A stretch of DNA of 64,000 nt from Cyanobacteriota bacterium (GCA_026389265.1 JAPLIE010000043.1:1-64000), one strand, 5' to 3'. Positions 1-9,254 are shown, counted from the first letter of the stretch. Notes: generated by a model from the letters alone, not told the origin. Translations and numbers: made by a program.

Positions 1-162
1 GCCAAAGTCCTCCACATCTGGAATCTCGATGCCAACTGGACCTTGCAATCCACCAGCGGCGCTGATGGGTTCAACACACCCGCAGCCTGGGCTCTTGAAA
101 CGAGCTTTCAGGTCGATGGCAACCGCGATGGCATCATCGGCGCACCCTCGTCGACGATCTGA
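1..162 (+). CDS. C-terminal end of a Trp-rich repeat protein (partial)
   Basis: The reading frame is open from the first base and stops at 160-162, giving the last 53 residues of a larger protein. They read as a Trp-rich unit (IWNLDANWTLQST, then AAWALETSFQVDG) followed by DGNRDGIIG, an Asp/Asn pattern like calcium-binding loops. This fits the tryptophan-rich Synechocystis C-terminal domain (PF07483), found as repeats in large cyanobacterial surface or secreted proteins. The N-terminus lies outside the window, so overall size and function cannot be judged. Confidence 0.6.
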   Translation, partial: AKVLHIWNLDANWTLQSTSGADGFNTPAAWALETSFQVDGNRDGIIGAPSSTI

Positions 163-212
163 AACGAAGAGTTTCCAGAACAACCAGCCCGCGAGCCAGT
201 CTTCTCCACCGC

Positions 213-644
213 TCAGCTCAGATCCACCAGGAGGGCCCGCAGCCTTCGAGCCAGGGCCTCCAGGGCCGCCCCATCCTGGGGCCGTTCACAGCGGAGGCCA
301 GAGGGATCCATCCAAACAGCGTGGCTGCCGTGCCAGAGCATCGCTTTGGCATCGTCCTGCAGCCAGGCCAGGGTGAAATGGAGGCTCCTCTGCTGCGACG
401 AGCCGCTGCGATAGATCTCCAGCTCAAGATCGTGCTCCGGCTGGCGCTGCCCATCGCCATCGCGAACTTCCAGGCGCAGACAGCAGTCTGGGTCCCCTGC
501 GGCGCTGGTAAGCACCACGCCATGGCGCAGCGGTTTGCGGCACAGGTCGGCCGCCGCCGCCACCAACTGGGCCAGATCGGCGTTCACCCCGGCCAACTCA
601 TCGGGCCTGCCGGGCCCCAGGGGATCGGAATCGGCCCATTCCAT
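213..644 (-). CDS. conserved hypothetical protein, 143 aa
   Basis: This is a 143-residue soluble protein beginning at ATG (644) with MEWADSDPLG. I do not recognise the family. The middle is rich in charged residues and aromatic strands (LELEIYRSG, LHFTLAWLQDD, AVWMDPSG), suggesting a small alpha/beta fold, and the C-terminus is an amphipathic helix (ALARRLRALLVDL). It has no signal peptide or membrane segment. It lies 70 nt downstream of the CIA30-family gene on the same strand, at the end of the glpX-to-pgl run, so it may be cotranscribed with it. Codon use matches the neighbours, which supports a real gene. Confidence 0.6.
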   Translation of the reverse strand: MEWADSDPLGPGRPDELAGVNADLAQLVAAAADLCRKPLRHGVVLTSAAGDPDCCLRLEVRDGDGQRQPEHDLELEIYRSGSSQQRSLHFTLAWLQDDAKAMLWHGSHAVWMDPSGLRCERPQDGAALEALARRLRALLVDLS

Positions 645-714
645 GCTGCCAGTGGCCGTACGGCGCTCACTCCCAACAGGTTGGCCGATCGTTGTTGATT
701 CCGCAGCCCGGCGG

Positions 715-1287
715 TCAGTTCACCGCGTAGATGGCCCGCAGCTCCAGATCGATCGGCCCAAGTTGGAAGCCCGGGTTGAGCCCTCCCGCATCATCGAACT
801 TGGAGTGGAGCAGTTGCAGGCGGGTGATGCGAGACGCATCAAGGCGCAGGGGCAGCCCCATCGGCAGCTTTTCGATCGGCTGGGCCCGCACCGAAGGCGT
901 GAGCTGATCAAAGCCGATCCGCACGCTGCTGAAACCATCCAGCTCGGTGCCGAATTCATGCACCCAGCGCAGGCCCCCCGGGATCAGCTCGGTGAGACCC
1001 GCCACCCCATCGGCACAGGCCAGGGCCAGTTTGTAGCGACGACCATGGCCGGCCAGATCGAGGCGAAGCGCAGCGAAACCAGAGAGATCCAGCGGTGGCG
1101 AAAACAGCGGGGAGCGCACGCTCACAAAGCCCCCGCCTTGTTCGATCAGTTCCCCCGAGAAGCGCAGACCGGCCTGGCTCACGCTGCAGCTGCCGCTGCT
1201 CCGCCCCCCCATGATCGTGTCATTGAGGGCATGCCAACCGACGAAGCCATCGCCAGCCACCACCAGCTTCCCTTCAGGCTGCGTCAC
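715..1287 (-). CDS. CIA30-family protein
   Basis: This 190-residue protein belongs to the complex I intermediate-associated protein 30 family (PF08547). The hallmark N-terminal segment is WHALNDTIMGGRSSG, followed by beta-strand-rich sequence (FSGELIEQGGGFVSVRSP) and an FDDAGGLNPGFQLGPIDLELR-type end. In mitochondria CIA30 assists complex I assembly. In cyanobacteria the family is conserved, but its role, possibly in NDH-1 or photosynthetic complex assembly, is not established. The start is GTG at 1287. An in-frame TGA lies only five codons upstream, so no longer start exists. It sits 99 nt after pgl. Confidence 0.8.
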   Translation of the reverse strand: MTQPEGKLVVAGDGFVGWHALNDTIMGGRSSGSCSVSQAGLRFSGELIEQGGGFVSVRSPLFSPPLDLSGFAALRLDLAGHGRRYKLALACADGVAGLTELIPGGLRWVHEFGTELDGFSSVRIGFDQLTPSVRAQPIEKLPMGLPLRLDASRITRLQLLHSKFDDAGGLNPGFQLGPIDLELRAIYAVN

Positions 1288-1386
1288 GGAGCGGTCCCAT
1301 CAGGCCCCATTCTGGATCTGTTTGCGGCGGCGCTGCCGGATCCACCCCAGCCGCGATACCCCAGGGCCCCGGCTGAATGGGAGCTC

Positions 1387-2100
1387 TCAGACCAGGCCTT
1401 CGGCGGCGGCTTGGTCCGCCAGGATCAGCACCTCCCCCTCAGGGAGCACCAGGCGGGCCGGGGTGCGATCGGGCGGTTCCTTGGGATCGAGCAGGCGGCC
1501 GAGGGCTTGGCGCTTGCCGGCGCCGCTCACGAGGAACACCACCCGGCGGGCGGCTGAGAGCACCGGCGCCGTGAGGGTGATGCGGGGCAGCCCCTTCCCC
1601 TCCCCGATCGTCACCGATCGATCCCGCACGGCAGGGGCCGCCGTTCCAGGGAACAGGGAGGCGGTGTGGCCATCGTCGCCCAGGCCCAGCAGGATCAGGT
1701 CGAAGCGGGGTGGATCGCCTGGACACAACGTCTTGAGCAGGTCCGCGTAGGCCGTGGCGCTGGCCTCGGGATCGGCCAGCTCGGTGGGCACCGGATGGAA
1801 GCTGGCCCGGCTGCCCGGTTCACGGGCCAGCAGCGTTTCCGCAAGCATGCGAGCGTTGCTGGAGGGATCCTCCCGGCTCACCCAGCGTTCATCACCCAGC
1901 AGCACATCGACGCGCTCCCAGGGCAGGTGCTCCTCTCCCAGGAGGCGGTAGGCCGCCTTCGGGGTCTCGCCACCGGCCAGTGCGATCTGGGCGCGGTCCC
2001 GTTCGGCTAGGGCGAGGTCGATCACGGCAGCGATCTGCTCGGCGCACTGGCGGGCAAGGTCGTCGGCGCTGGCGGCCACCGAGATCCGGTAGGAGGTCAT
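1387..2100 (-). CDS. pgl: 6-phosphogluconolactonase
   Basis: The product hydrolyses 6-phosphogluconolactone to 6-phosphogluconate, the second step of the oxidative pentose phosphate pathway, in the cytoplasm. The 237-residue length is normal for the DevB/SOL-type lactonase. Visible motifs are AGGETPKAAYRLL, the LLGDERWVSREDPSSNARM block and LGLGDDGHTASLFPGT, which holds catalytic-site residues. The start chosen is ATG at 2100 (MTSYRIS), whose ATGA overlaps the gnd stop. This implies translational coupling, so gnd and pgl products of consecutive pathway steps would be made together. An upstream in-frame start would add a basic, unlikely N-terminus inside gnd. Confidence 0.93.
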   Translation of the reverse strand: MTSYRISVAASADDLARQCAEQIAAVIDLALAERDRAQIALAGGETPKAAYRLLGEEHLPWERVDVLLGDERWVSREDPSSNARMLAETLLAREPGSRASFHPVPTELADPEASATAYADLLKTLCPGDPPRFDLILLGLGDDGHTASLFPGTAAPAVRDRSVTIGEGKGLPRITLTAPVLSAARRVVFLVSGAGKRQALGRLLDPKEPPDRTPARLVLPEGEVLILADQAAAEGLV

Positions 2101-3530
2101 GGCAGCCATTCGGTGTGGAAGCTGCCGGGGCGGTCGGTGCGTTCGTAGGTATGGGAGCCGAAGCAATCGCGCATCGCCTGAACCAGGTTCTGGGGCAGAC
2201 GGCCCGTGGCATAGCTGCTGATGTAATCGAGTGTGCTGCTGTAGCAGGGAACGGGAATGCCAGCCAAGGCGGCACCGGCGACGACCTGGCGCAGGCCGGG
2301 CAGACGGCGGTTGATCTGCTCCGCGAACCAGGGATCCACCATCAGGTTGGGGAGCTGCTGATTAGCGGTATATGCGTCCTGGATTCGCTGCAGCAGGCGG
2401 GCGCGAATGATGCAGCCTCCCTTCCAGATCTGGCCGATTGCGGCAAAATCGAGGTGGTAGTCATGCAGGGTTGAGGCTTCCTGCAGCAGGGCCATCCCCT
2501 GGGCATAGCTGGCGATGCAGGCCAGAATCGTGGCATCCCGCAGGGGCTCCATGCCGCTATCGGGGGAGCCCAGATCAAAGCTGTGGGTGGGGATGCTGGC
2601 GGGCCGGCCAGCCGGCAGCACAGATTCAGCGGCGATCCGCTCAGGCCGCAGGGAGCTGAGCACCCGGGCATTGAGCGCGGCGTAGATGGTGGGCACTGGC
2701 ACCCCCATTTCCAGGGCACTGACCACAGTCCACAGCCCGGTTCCCTTCTGCCCCGCCGCATCGACGATCAGCTCGACCAGATCGCCACCCCGTTCAGGAT
2801 CCTTGGTGGCCAGGCAGACCTCGGTGATCTCCACCAGAAAGGACGCCAGCTCCTCGGTCTGGTTCCAGCCCCCCAGCACCTGGGCCATAGCGGTTCCATC
2901 GAGACCCGCCACCCGCTTCATCAGGTCGTAGGCCTCGGCCAGGATCTGCTCGATGCCGTATTCGATGCCGTTGTGCACGGTCTTCACGAAGTGGCCGGCA
3001 CCGCCGGGGCCGATGTAAGTCACGCAGGGGCCGTCCTCCACCTGGGCCGCCATCTTGCGGACCAGACCTTCGATCGCGTCGTAGGCGGCCTTGGTGCCCC
3101 CAGGCATCATGCTCGGCCCCTCCAGGGCCCCCTTAGCGCCACCGGACACCCCCATGCCGATAAAACCGAAGCTCTTGCTCTCGAGTTCCTTCACGCGACG
3201 CTCGGTGTCGGTGTAGAGGGAATTACCGCCATCGATGAGCAGATCGCCCTCCTCCAGCAGGGGCGACAGGGTGGCGATCATGTCGTCCACCGGCTGACCG
3301 GCCTTCACCATTACCAAGATGCGGCGCGGGCGCTCCAGGGCCGCCACGAATTCGGGCAGCGTTTCGGCTCCGATGATCTGCTTACCGGCCCCTCGGCCGG
3401 CAAGAAACTCCTGGGTCTTGGCGTAGGTGCGATTGAACACCACGCTCGAAAAGCCGTTTCGCTCAGCGTTGAGGACGAGGTTCTCCCCCATCACACCGAG
3501 ACCGATCAGGCCGAAATGCGCCTTGCTCAT
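2097..3530 (-). CDS. gnd: 6-phosphogluconate dehydrogenase, decarboxylating
   Basis: The enzyme oxidises 6-phosphogluconate to ribulose 5-phosphate and CO2 with NADP. The 477-residue length is typical. The Rossmann motif GLGVMG lies at residues 10-15, the substrate-binding signature SGGAKGALEGPSMMPGG near residue 130, and the catalytic Lys region KTVHNGIEYGIEQ near residue 190. The C-terminal all-helical dimer domain is present through SYAQGMALL and DCFGSHTYERTD. The start is ATG at 3530 (MSKAHFGLIG). A longer in-frame extension (MYGFLPGP) lacks family support. It overlaps pgl by 4 nt and follows glgC by 79 nt. Confidence 0.96.
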   Translation of the reverse strand: MSKAHFGLIGLGVMGENLVLNAERNGFSSVVFNRTYAKTQEFLAGRGAGKQIIGAETLPEFVAALERPRRILVMVKAGQPVDDMIATLSPLLEEGDLLIDGGNSLYTDTERRVKELESKSFGFIGMGVSGGAKGALEGPSMMPGGTKAAYDAIEGLVRKMAAQVEDGPCVTYIGPGGAGHFVKTVHNGIEYGIEQILAEAYDLMKRVAGLDGTAMAQVLGGWNQTEELASFLVEITEVCLATKDPERGGDLVELIVDAAGQKGTGLWTVVSALEMGVPVPTIYAALNARVLSSLRPERIAAESVLPAGRPASIPTHSFDLGSPDSGMEPLRDATILACIASYAQGMALLQEASTLHDYHLDFAAIGQIWKGGCIIRARLLQRIQDAYTANQQLPNLMVDPWFAEQINRRLPGLRQVVAGAALAGIPVPCYSSTLDYISSYATGRLPQNLVQAMRDCFGSHTYERTDRPGSFHTEWLP

Positions 3531-3609
3531 GGGGCCGGGCAGAAATCCGTACAACCCAGTGTGGACGGGGAGGCCGGATCCTGCCGGGTGGAAGGGATCC
3601 CTGTCAGGA

Positions 3610-4905
3610 TCAGATCACACTGCCATCGGGAATGGTTCCATTTTTAACAACGACAACGATGCCGTTTCGGATGTAAACGTTCAGTTCGGGTCGGTCAGCT
3701 TCTTCAACACGATCTTTGTTGATAATTGTGACATTTTCCCCGATCCTCACGTTCTTGTCAAGAATCGCCCGCTTCACCGTGGTACCACGTCCCACGCCGA
3801 TCGGGATGCCACCCCGCTCGCGCAGGAGCAAGCGCTCCTCCATCGACTCAAAGTAATCAGCGCCCATCACCAGGCTGTCCTGCAGCACCACCTCATCCTC
3901 GACGCGGGTCCGAACCCCCAGCACACAATGGTGAATGCTGCAGGCCTTGAGCAAGGATCCTTCGCCAATGATCGATTGGGTAACCTGGGCATCGTGCAGC
4001 TTGCTGGGGGGTAGGTAACGGGGACGTGTATAGATGGGAAACTTTTCGTCGTAGAAGGAGAAGGCGGGGTTTGGCTGTTCGGTGAGAGCAAGATTTGCCT
4101 CAAAGAAAGCACCGATCGTTCCGATGTCTTCCCAGTAATCGTCGAAGAGAAAGCTCTGGAGATTATCGCCTCGTTCCAAGGAGGCGGGAATGATTTCCTT
4201 GCCGAAATCGGTTGCTCCCGGATTCGAGTTCAGCAGATCAAACAGGGTGTCACGGCTGAACACATAGATGCCCATCGAGGCCAGGAAGGGGCGGCGGCTG
4301 GCTTCATCAGCCGACAGGCCCAGACTCTGGGTATCCACCCGCATCGCTTCAAGGGACTGACCTTTGGGCTTTTCCCGGAATTCCCGGATGCGGCCGTCGG
4401 CCGTGGTGCGCATCAGTCCGAATTCCTCGGCTTGGGCGGCATCGACCGGCAGGGCTCCCACGGACAGCTGGGCGCCAGTTTCGACGTGATGCTGCACGAA
4501 TTTGCTGTAATCCATCCGGTACAGCTGGTCACCGGAGAGGATCAGGTAGTGGTCAACATCCCATTCCTGAAACAGCCACTGATACTTGCGCACCGCATCG
4601 GCTGTGCCCTCGAACCAACTCGGGCTATCAGGGGTTTGCTGGGCGGCAAGCACCTCCACGAACCCCTGACCGAAGCCGGCCGAGAGGTTGTAGCTCATCG
4701 TGAGATGACGGTTGAGCGAGGCGCTGTTGAACTGGGTTAAGACATAGATCTTATTGATCTCAGAATTGATGCAGTTGCTGATCGGGATATCAATCAGCCT
4801 GTATTTGCCTGCCAAAGGCACTGCGGGCTTCGCCCTCGTCTTGGTGAGGGGATAAAGGCGGGTTCCCGCGCCTCCTCCAAGGATGATCGCCAGTACTCTT
4901 TTCAT
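3610..4905 (-). CDS. glgC: glucose-1-phosphate adenylyltransferase
   Basis: ADP-glucose pyrophosphorylase makes ADP-glucose from glucose 1-phosphate and ATP, the committed step of glycogen synthesis. The protein has 431 residues. The N-terminal nucleotidyltransferase has [19 protein letters not shown], the glucose-1-phosphate and ADP-glucose contacts [21 protein letters not shown] and FREKPKG, and a C-terminal left-handed beta helix from about residue 290 ([29 protein letters not shown]). The start is ATG at 4905, with a strong AGGAGAGG ribosome-binding site just upstream. A TTG one codon earlier is the alternative. Known cyanobacterial GlgC enzymes are activated by 3-phosphoglycerate. Confidence 0.97.
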   Translation of the reverse strand: MKRVLAIILGGGAGTRLYPLTKTRAKPAVPLAGKYRLIDIPISNCINSEINKIYVLTQFNSASLNRHLTMSYNLSAGFGQGFVEVLAAQQTPDSPSWFEGTADAVRKYQWLFQEWDVDHYLILSGDQLYRMDYSKFVQHHVETGAQLSVGALPVDAAQAEEFGLMRTTADGRIREFREKPKGQSLEAMRVDTQSLGLSADEASRRPFLASMGIYVFSRDTLFDLLNSNPGATDFGKEIIPASLERGDNLQSFLFDDYWEDIGTIGAFFEANLALTEQPNPAFSFYDEKFPIYTRPRYLPPSKLHDAQVTQSIIGEGSLLKACSIHHCVLGVRTRVEDEVVLQDSLVMGADYFESMEERLLLRERGGIPIGVGRGTTVKRAILDKNVRIGENVTIINKDRVEEADRPELNVYIRNGIVVVVKNGTIPDGSVI

Positions 4906-5017
4906 CAATCCTCTCCTCTCACAGACGCAGGGCAGACCGTACAGGAACGCGGTGCAAGGCGGCGAGTGTCGGCGACACTTCGTAGCCGGGGGTTATTCAT
5001 CGATGGCTAGGGGGAGA

Positions 5018-6328
5018 TCAGAGCGGAGAATCGCTGTCGGAAAGCTCGAAGAGCTCCCGCAGCACCGTCATGGCCAAGTGGCGCTGCTGGCGCGGCTGGG
5101 GCGCCCGCAGATGGGTCACCGGGGTGTGGAGGATCTTGTTGATGATCCCCTTGCTGAGCGCCTCCACCACCTTGCGCTCCCTGGCTGAGAGGTCGGGTCC
5201 CATGCGGCTCAGGGCCTTCTGGAGCTCCTGCTCACGGATCTCCTCCAGCTGCAGGCGGAGTTTGTTGACCAGGGGCACGGCCTCCAGACCATCCCACCAT
5301 TCGAGAAACAGGCGGGATTCCTCTCGCAGCAGCCCCTCGGCCTCGGCGGCCATCTCACGGCGAGCCTCCTGGTTGCGGGTCACCACCTCCTGCAGGTCGT
5401 CCACATCAAAGGATTCGACCCCAGCCAGCTGGCTCACGTCGGAGCTGATGTTTCGGGGCACGCCGATATCGATCAGCATCAGGCTGGACCTGCGGTTGAG
5501 GTGCTCCAGCCGGGAGGTGGTGATCACCGGCTCCTCGGCGGCGGTGCTGGTGAACACCAGGGAGCAGGTGCTGAGGCAGTGGTCGAGATCCGTGAGCGGG
5601 CGGCACTGCACCGGAAGCTGGGGGAAATCAGCGGCCAGGGCCTCAGCACGGGCCAGGGTGCGGTTGAGCAGCACCACACCCCGACAGCCTTTTGACTGAA
5701 GATGCTGCAGCAGCAGGCGGGCCATGCGGCCGGCTCCGACGACGGCCACCTGCTGGTGCTCGAGGCTCACCAGCTCATCGTGGCCACGGGCCTGACCCAC
5801 CTTGAGTTGGGCCAGTTCCACGGCGGCCGAGGAGATCGAAACCGCCCCTGTTCCCAGGTTGGTTTCCGTGCGAACCCGCTTGCCGGTGCTAACGGCCTGG
5901 TTGAGCAGGCGATTCAGGATCGGCCCTACGGAACGGTATTCCTGGCCGAGGCGCACCATCTTCTTCACCTGGGAGAGGATTTGCCCCTCCCCGAGCACCA
6001 GGCTGTCGAGGCCGGCCGCTACCCGCAGCAGGTGAGCGACGGCCTCCTCGTGGTGGTAGGTGAATAGATGGGGCCCGAGTTCTTCAAGGCTGAGGCCGGA
6101 GACCTGGGTGAGGAAGGATCCCACCGCCTCAATCCCAGCATCGGGGTGGCGCAGCAGGGTGTAGATCTCGAGCCGGTTGCAGGTGCTGAGGATGGAGGCC
6201 TCCAGCACCTGTTCATCGGAGCGGAGCCGCAAAAGCGAGGCCTCCAGGCTCTGCTCGGGGATGCTCAACCGCTCGCGGATCTCAACAGGAGCCGTGCGAT
6301 GACTGAGGCCGACAACGGCTATGTGCAT
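5018..6328 (-). CDS. hemA: glutamyl-tRNA reductase
   Basis: The enzyme reduces glutamyl-tRNA(Glu) to glutamate-1-semialdehyde with NADPH. This is the first committed step to haem, chlorophyll and bilins. The protein has 436 residues. The N-terminal catalytic domain begins MHIAVVGLSHRTAP and contains the nucleophile Cys50 in STCNRLEIY. LVLGEGQILSQVK follows, then the NADPH-binding domain VVGAGRMARLLLQHL and the C-terminal dimerisation helices. It sits 44 nt after glpX and 112 nt before glgC on the same strand. This ties tetrapyrrole supply to central carbon genes in position, though cotranscription is only inferred. Confidence 0.96.
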   Translation of the reverse strand: MHIAVVGLSHRTAPVEIRERLSIPEQSLEASLLRLRSDEQVLEASILSTCNRLEIYTLLRHPDAGIEAVGSFLTQVSGLSLEELGPHLFTYHHEEAVAHLLRVAAGLDSLVLGEGQILSQVKKMVRLGQEYRSVGPILNRLLNQAVSTGKRVRTETNLGTGAVSISSAAVELAQLKVGQARGHDELVSLEHQQVAVVGAGRMARLLLQHLQSKGCRGVVLLNRTLARAEALAADFPQLPVQCRPLTDLDHCLSTCSLVFTSTAAEEPVITTSRLEHLNRRSSLMLIDIGVPRNISSDVSQLAGVESFDVDDLQEVVTRNQEARREMAAEAEGLLREESRLFLEWWDGLEAVPLVNKLRLQLEEIREQELQKALSRMGPDLSARERKVVEALSKGIINKILHTPVTHLRAPQPRQQRHLAMTVLRELFELSDSDSPL

Positions 6329-6372
6329 GGAGGCGAGCTCACGTGCAGGTGCGGAGGGATCGGAGCTGGCGG

Positions 6373-7377
6373 TCAGCGCAGGGCGATGGTCTGGGCACCG
6401 GGTTTGATATGCACCGTATCGGTGAAGCGAGCCGATCCGTCGAGGGTGCTGATCACCAGGGAGCTGGTGCGGATGAAATCCTTCTCAAACTTCACGCCAT
6501 CGAAGAGCAGGCCATCGGTGATGCCACTGCCGGCGAACACCACGTTCTCACCGGAGGCGAGCTCCTCGGCCTCGTAGATTTTGTCGGGATCGCTGATGCC
6601 CATTTCCGTCAGTCGGGCGAGATTCCCCTCACGGGTGAGCCCCTCCCATTCCTTGGTCTGGGCCACGGCCGGGTCGTAGACGAGCTGGCCCTGGAAGTGG
6701 CCGCCGAGGGCCCGCATGGCCGCTGCTGAGATCACCCCTTCCGGGGCGGCACCGATGCCCATCAGGCAGTGGGTGCCGGTGCCAGCAAAACCGCAGGCGA
6801 TGGCGGCCTGCACATCACCATCGGAAATCGGCTGCACCCGGGCGCCGGTGGAGCGGATCTCGGCGATCAGGTCCTTGTGGCGGGCACGGTCCATGACCAC
6901 GATCACCAGGTCGCTGGCGGGGATTCCAAGTGCCTCGCTGAGAATGGCGATGTTTTCAGTGGCTGATTTGCGGATATCCACCTTGCCCTTGGCGGCCGGC
7001 GGCGCCGCCAGCTTTTTCATGTAGAAATCAGGGGCGTTGAACAGACCGCCGCGGTCCGAGGCGGCGAGCACGGCCATGGAGCCACGCTGGTTGTTGGCGC
7101 AGAGGTTGGTGCCTTCGCAGGGATCCACGGCAAAGTCGACGCCGGGTCCGGTGCCGCTACCCACTTCTTCGCCGATGTAGAGCATCGGAGCCTCATCCCG
7201 CTCACCTTCACCGATCACGATCCGCCCCTGCATCTGGATCTGGCCCATGCGCTTCCGCATGGCCTCCACAGCGGCGGCATCGGCCTCATCCTTTTGCCCC
7301 AGACCGGTGAGTTCGGCGGAGGCGATGGCGGCCTGTTCAACGACCTCGAGAATTTCCTGGATGAGAGTGCGATCCAC
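6373..7377 (-). CDS. glpX: class II fructose-1,6-/sedoheptulose-1,7-bisphosphatase
   Basis: In cyanobacteria this bifunctional phosphatase dephosphorylates fructose 1,6- and sedoheptulose 1,7-bisphosphate in the Calvin cycle. Characteristic segments are [28 protein letters not shown] (metal and phosphate binding), [15 protein letters not shown] and [17 protein letters not shown]. The start chosen is GTG at 7377 ([15 protein letters not shown]), giving 334 residues, the usual picocyanobacterial length. The longer in-frame extension up to 7524 is Pro/Arg-rich and runs through the inverted repeat in the leader, so it is unlikely to be coding. rpe diverges on the other side of a 228-bp intergenic region. 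Confidence 0.95.
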   Translation of the reverse strand: MDRTLIQEILEVVEQAAIASAELTGLGQKDEADAAAVEAMRKRMGQIQMQGRIVIGEGERDEAPMLYIGEEVGSGTGPGVDFAVDPCEGTNLCANNQRGSMAVLAASDRGGLFNAPDFYMKKLAAPPAAKGKVDIRKSATENIAILSEALGIPASDLVIVVMDRARHKDLIAEIRSTGARVQPISDGDVQAAIACGFAGTGTHCLMGIGAAPEGVISAAAMRALGGHFQGQLVYDPAVAQTKEWEGLTREGNLARLTEMGISDPDKIYEAEELASGENVVFAGSGITDGLLFDGVKFEKDFIRTSSLVISTLDGSARFTDTVHIKPGAQTIALR

Positions 7378-7491
7378 AGCGGTCCGGCGGTTGGGTAATG
7401 GGTAGGGGCGCGGGGCGAACCAGGCGGGAGGCGGCTGGTTGGATGCCCGGTCGGTGGTTCCTTGGTGGAGCGGGGCCAAGGGCCGCCGAAT

Positions 7492-7579
7492 CCGCTCAGG
7501 TCCCTGACCACTGCAGGACCTCACGGTCCCTGAGCGGCGTCATTGTATCAGCGAGCACGGTGCGACCAGCCCGTACAAT
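7492..7579. promoter_or_regulatory. divergent glpX/rpe promoter region with leader hairpin
   Basis: Two TACAAT hexamers resemble -10 elements. One is on the plus strand at 7574-7579, reading toward rpe. The other is on the minus strand at 7547-7542, reading toward glpX. Neither has a convincing -35. Just downstream of the minus-strand element lies a perfect 9-bp inverted repeat, CCGCTCAGG (7492-7500) and CCTGAGCGG (7529-7537), with a second nested pair AGGTCC (7498-7503) and GGACCT (7516-7521). It would fold near the 5' end of the glpX transcript. Function is inferred only. Confidence 0.45.
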
Positions 7580-7605
7580 CTCGTTATCTGTAGCCCTCGG
7601 CCATC

Positions 7606-8277
7606 ATGAGCACCAAGCCCCTGGTGATCTCACCTTCGATCCTCTCGGCCGATTTCTCCCGGCTTGGCGAGGACGTGCGGGCAGTAGATGCCGCCGGGGC
7701 GGACTGGATCCATGTGGATGTGATGGATGGACGCTTCGTGCCCAACATCACGATCGGCCCCCTGATCGTTGAGGCCCTGCGCCCGGTGACCACCAAGCCG
7801 CTGGACGTGCACCTGATGATCGTGGAACCGGAGCGCTATGTGGCGGATTTCGCCAAGGCCGGCGCTGACATCATTTCGGTGCAAGTAGAAGCCTGCCCAC
7901 ATCTGCACCGCAACCTTAGTCAGATCAAGGACCTAGGCAAGCAGGCTGGAGCCGTACTCAATCCCAGCACATCACTGAGCAGCTTGGAATATTGCCTTGA
8001 GCTGTGCGATCTGGTGCTGATCATGAGCGTGAACCCCGGTTTTGGGGGCCAGGGCTTCATCCCTTCCCAGGTGGAGAAGATTCGTGAGCTTCGCAGGATG
8101 TGTGATGAGCGGGGCCTGGATCCCTGGATTGAAGTGGATGGGGGTATCAAGGGTGGCAATGCCTGGCAGGTGATTGAGGCCGGTGCCAATGCGATCGTGA
8201 GTGGATCGGGTGTGTTTGGTCAGGCCGATTATGCCGCTGCAATAAATGGAATCCGCAACAGCAAGCGCCCTGCTTGA
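7606..8277 (+). CDS. rpe: ribulose-phosphate 3-epimerase
   Basis: The enzyme interconverts ribulose 5-phosphate and xylulose 5-phosphate in the Calvin cycle and the pentose phosphate pathway. The protein is a 223-residue TIM barrel, the standard length. Family signatures are [17 protein letters not shown], the metal and catalytic segment [22 protein letters not shown], the flexible loop [12 protein letters not shown], and [11 protein letters not shown] with SGSGVFG for phosphate binding. The start is ATG at 7606, about 27 nt after the putative -10 element. It is transcribed away from glpX, which acts in the same cycle, and is followed by a bidirectional terminator. Confidence 0.96.
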   Translation: MSTKPLVISPSILSADFSRLGEDVRAVDAAGADWIHVDVMDGRFVPNITIGPLIVEALRPVTTKPLDVHLMIVEPERYVADFAKAGADIISVQVEACPHLHRNLSQIKDLGKQAGAVLNPSTSLSSLEYCLELCDLVLIMSVNPGFGGQGFIPSQVEKIRELRRMCDERGLDPWIEVDGGIKGGNAWQVIEAGANAIVSGSGVFGQADYAAAINGIRNSKRPA

Positions 8278-8363
8278 TGGCTTTTGGCTGAAGCGATTGG
8301 CTGTTGCTGTTGCTCGATGATGCCGGCAGCTAAACCTAAGATCAAAGCGGCCATTTCATGAAT

Positions 8364-8397
8364 AAAAAGCCCCGATTAGTGAACCGGGACTTCTTTT
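8364..8397. terminator. bidirectional intrinsic terminator after rpe
   Basis: A stem of AAGCCCCG (8367-8374) and CGGGACTT (8385-8392), with one mismatch and a 10-nt loop, has TTCTTTT on the plus side. On the minus side it has a run of five T residues. It lies between the convergent rpe and PEP-CTERM-like genes and can serve both. Confidence 0.65.
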
Positions 8398-8416
8398 AGT
8401 GAGTTCTGAAAACCAA

Positions 8417-9160
8417 TCAAGAAGCTGGGCTGATCCTCCGCCGAATCTTCCTACTCCAACCGAAGGCAGCAGCTGCACCCATTAAAGGAAGTGGAGAGGG
8501 AATTTGGACTGAACCACTAGTTTCAAAGGATAGATTAGCGGTGAAATAAGATTTTTCTTCGGCACCGGTCCCAGTTGGCGCAAGTTCAAATGGTGATAGG
8601 TTTACATTGAGGGCCAATGGTCGTTCATCAAAGTTGAAAGCGCTGCTCCCTACGTTAAATCCTGGGGATAAAATAGTAATATCCTCTGTTTTGATTCTTG
8701 CTGGCACTGGCTCAGAGCCCCAAACTGTCGCTATTGCATAAGGAGTTTCTTTCTTAATTTCGGGAAGGGCAGGAAGAGCGCTGGCAGGGTACCAGCAAAA
8801 ATCATCAGCGCAATCTCCCGCAGTCGTTATAACTGTTTGAAAAAGTAGGATGGGATTGATCGGATCAGCAAAATTCCAAATACCCAAACTTCTGTTGGGA
8901 GGACTTGTGACTTTTTTATAAACTCCAATTCCTTTAATGACCTTGTCCATGTTCGTTGAGAAACGATAGCCAAGCAAAGTCGGACCACCATCTACCGTTG
9001 TGGTAGTGGTTTTGAACGTAAAAGCCGGCACGTAAGTAGTCGCTTGGGCAGGGGGCATCGCTGCGATACAAAGCAGAGACGCGGCGCTCATTAGGGGTGT
9101 AACGCACCTTCTGAAGGAAAAGACAGCTGAGAAGGGATTGAAACTGCTGGAAATTCCCAT
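8417..9160 (-). CDS. PEP-CTERM-like exported protein, DUF4082-type
   Basis: This 247-residue protein starts at ATG 9160 (MGISSSFNPF). A signal peptide runs to about residue 43 (SAASLLCIAAMPPAQA). The central region (LGYRFSTNMDKVIKGIGVY, SLGIWNF, PYAIATVWG) resembles DUF4082, a beta-sandwich of extracellular proteins. The end is a PEP-CTERM-like sorting tail: IPSPLPL, a short hydrophobic stretch with GAAAAFGW, and the basic SRKIRRRI. In other bacteria such tails are processed by exosortase, but I see no exosortase gene here. The gene is clearly A+T-richer than its neighbours (24 G+C in bases 8641-8700), pointing to transfer. Function is unknown. Confidence 0.75.
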   Translation of the reverse strand: MGISSSFNPFSAVFSFRRCVTPLMSAASLLCIAAMPPAQATTYVPAFTFKTTTTTVDGGPTLLGYRFSTNMDKVIKGIGVYKKVTSPPNRSLGIWNFADPINPILLFQTVITTAGDCADDFCWYPASALPALPEIKKETPYAIATVWGSEPVPARIKTEDITILSPGFNVGSSAFNFDERPLALNVNLSPFELAPTGTGAEEKSYFTANLSFETSGSVQIPSPLPLMGAAAAFGWSRKIRRRISPAS

Positions 9161-9181
9161 AAAAACAATTCGGGTGTCCCT

Positions 9182-9211
9182 ATTACAGCACGAGTTGCCC
9201 ATAAAGATCAA
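9182..9211 (-). promoter_or_regulatory. putative sigma-70 promoter of the PEP-CTERM-like gene
   Basis: On the minus strand TTGATC (9211-9206) and TGTAAT (9187-9182) are separated by 18 nt. This would start transcription about 15 nt upstream of the ATG at 9160. There is no clear ribosome-binding site. Confidence 0.4.
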
Positions 9212-9254
9212 GGTGGTGGCAGCGTGAACGCAAACGCTGACAGAATCCGCCAAC

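Noticed and set aside
2583-3647. 354-aa frame antisense to gnd
   Set aside because: gnd is certain and the antisense sequence has no domain.
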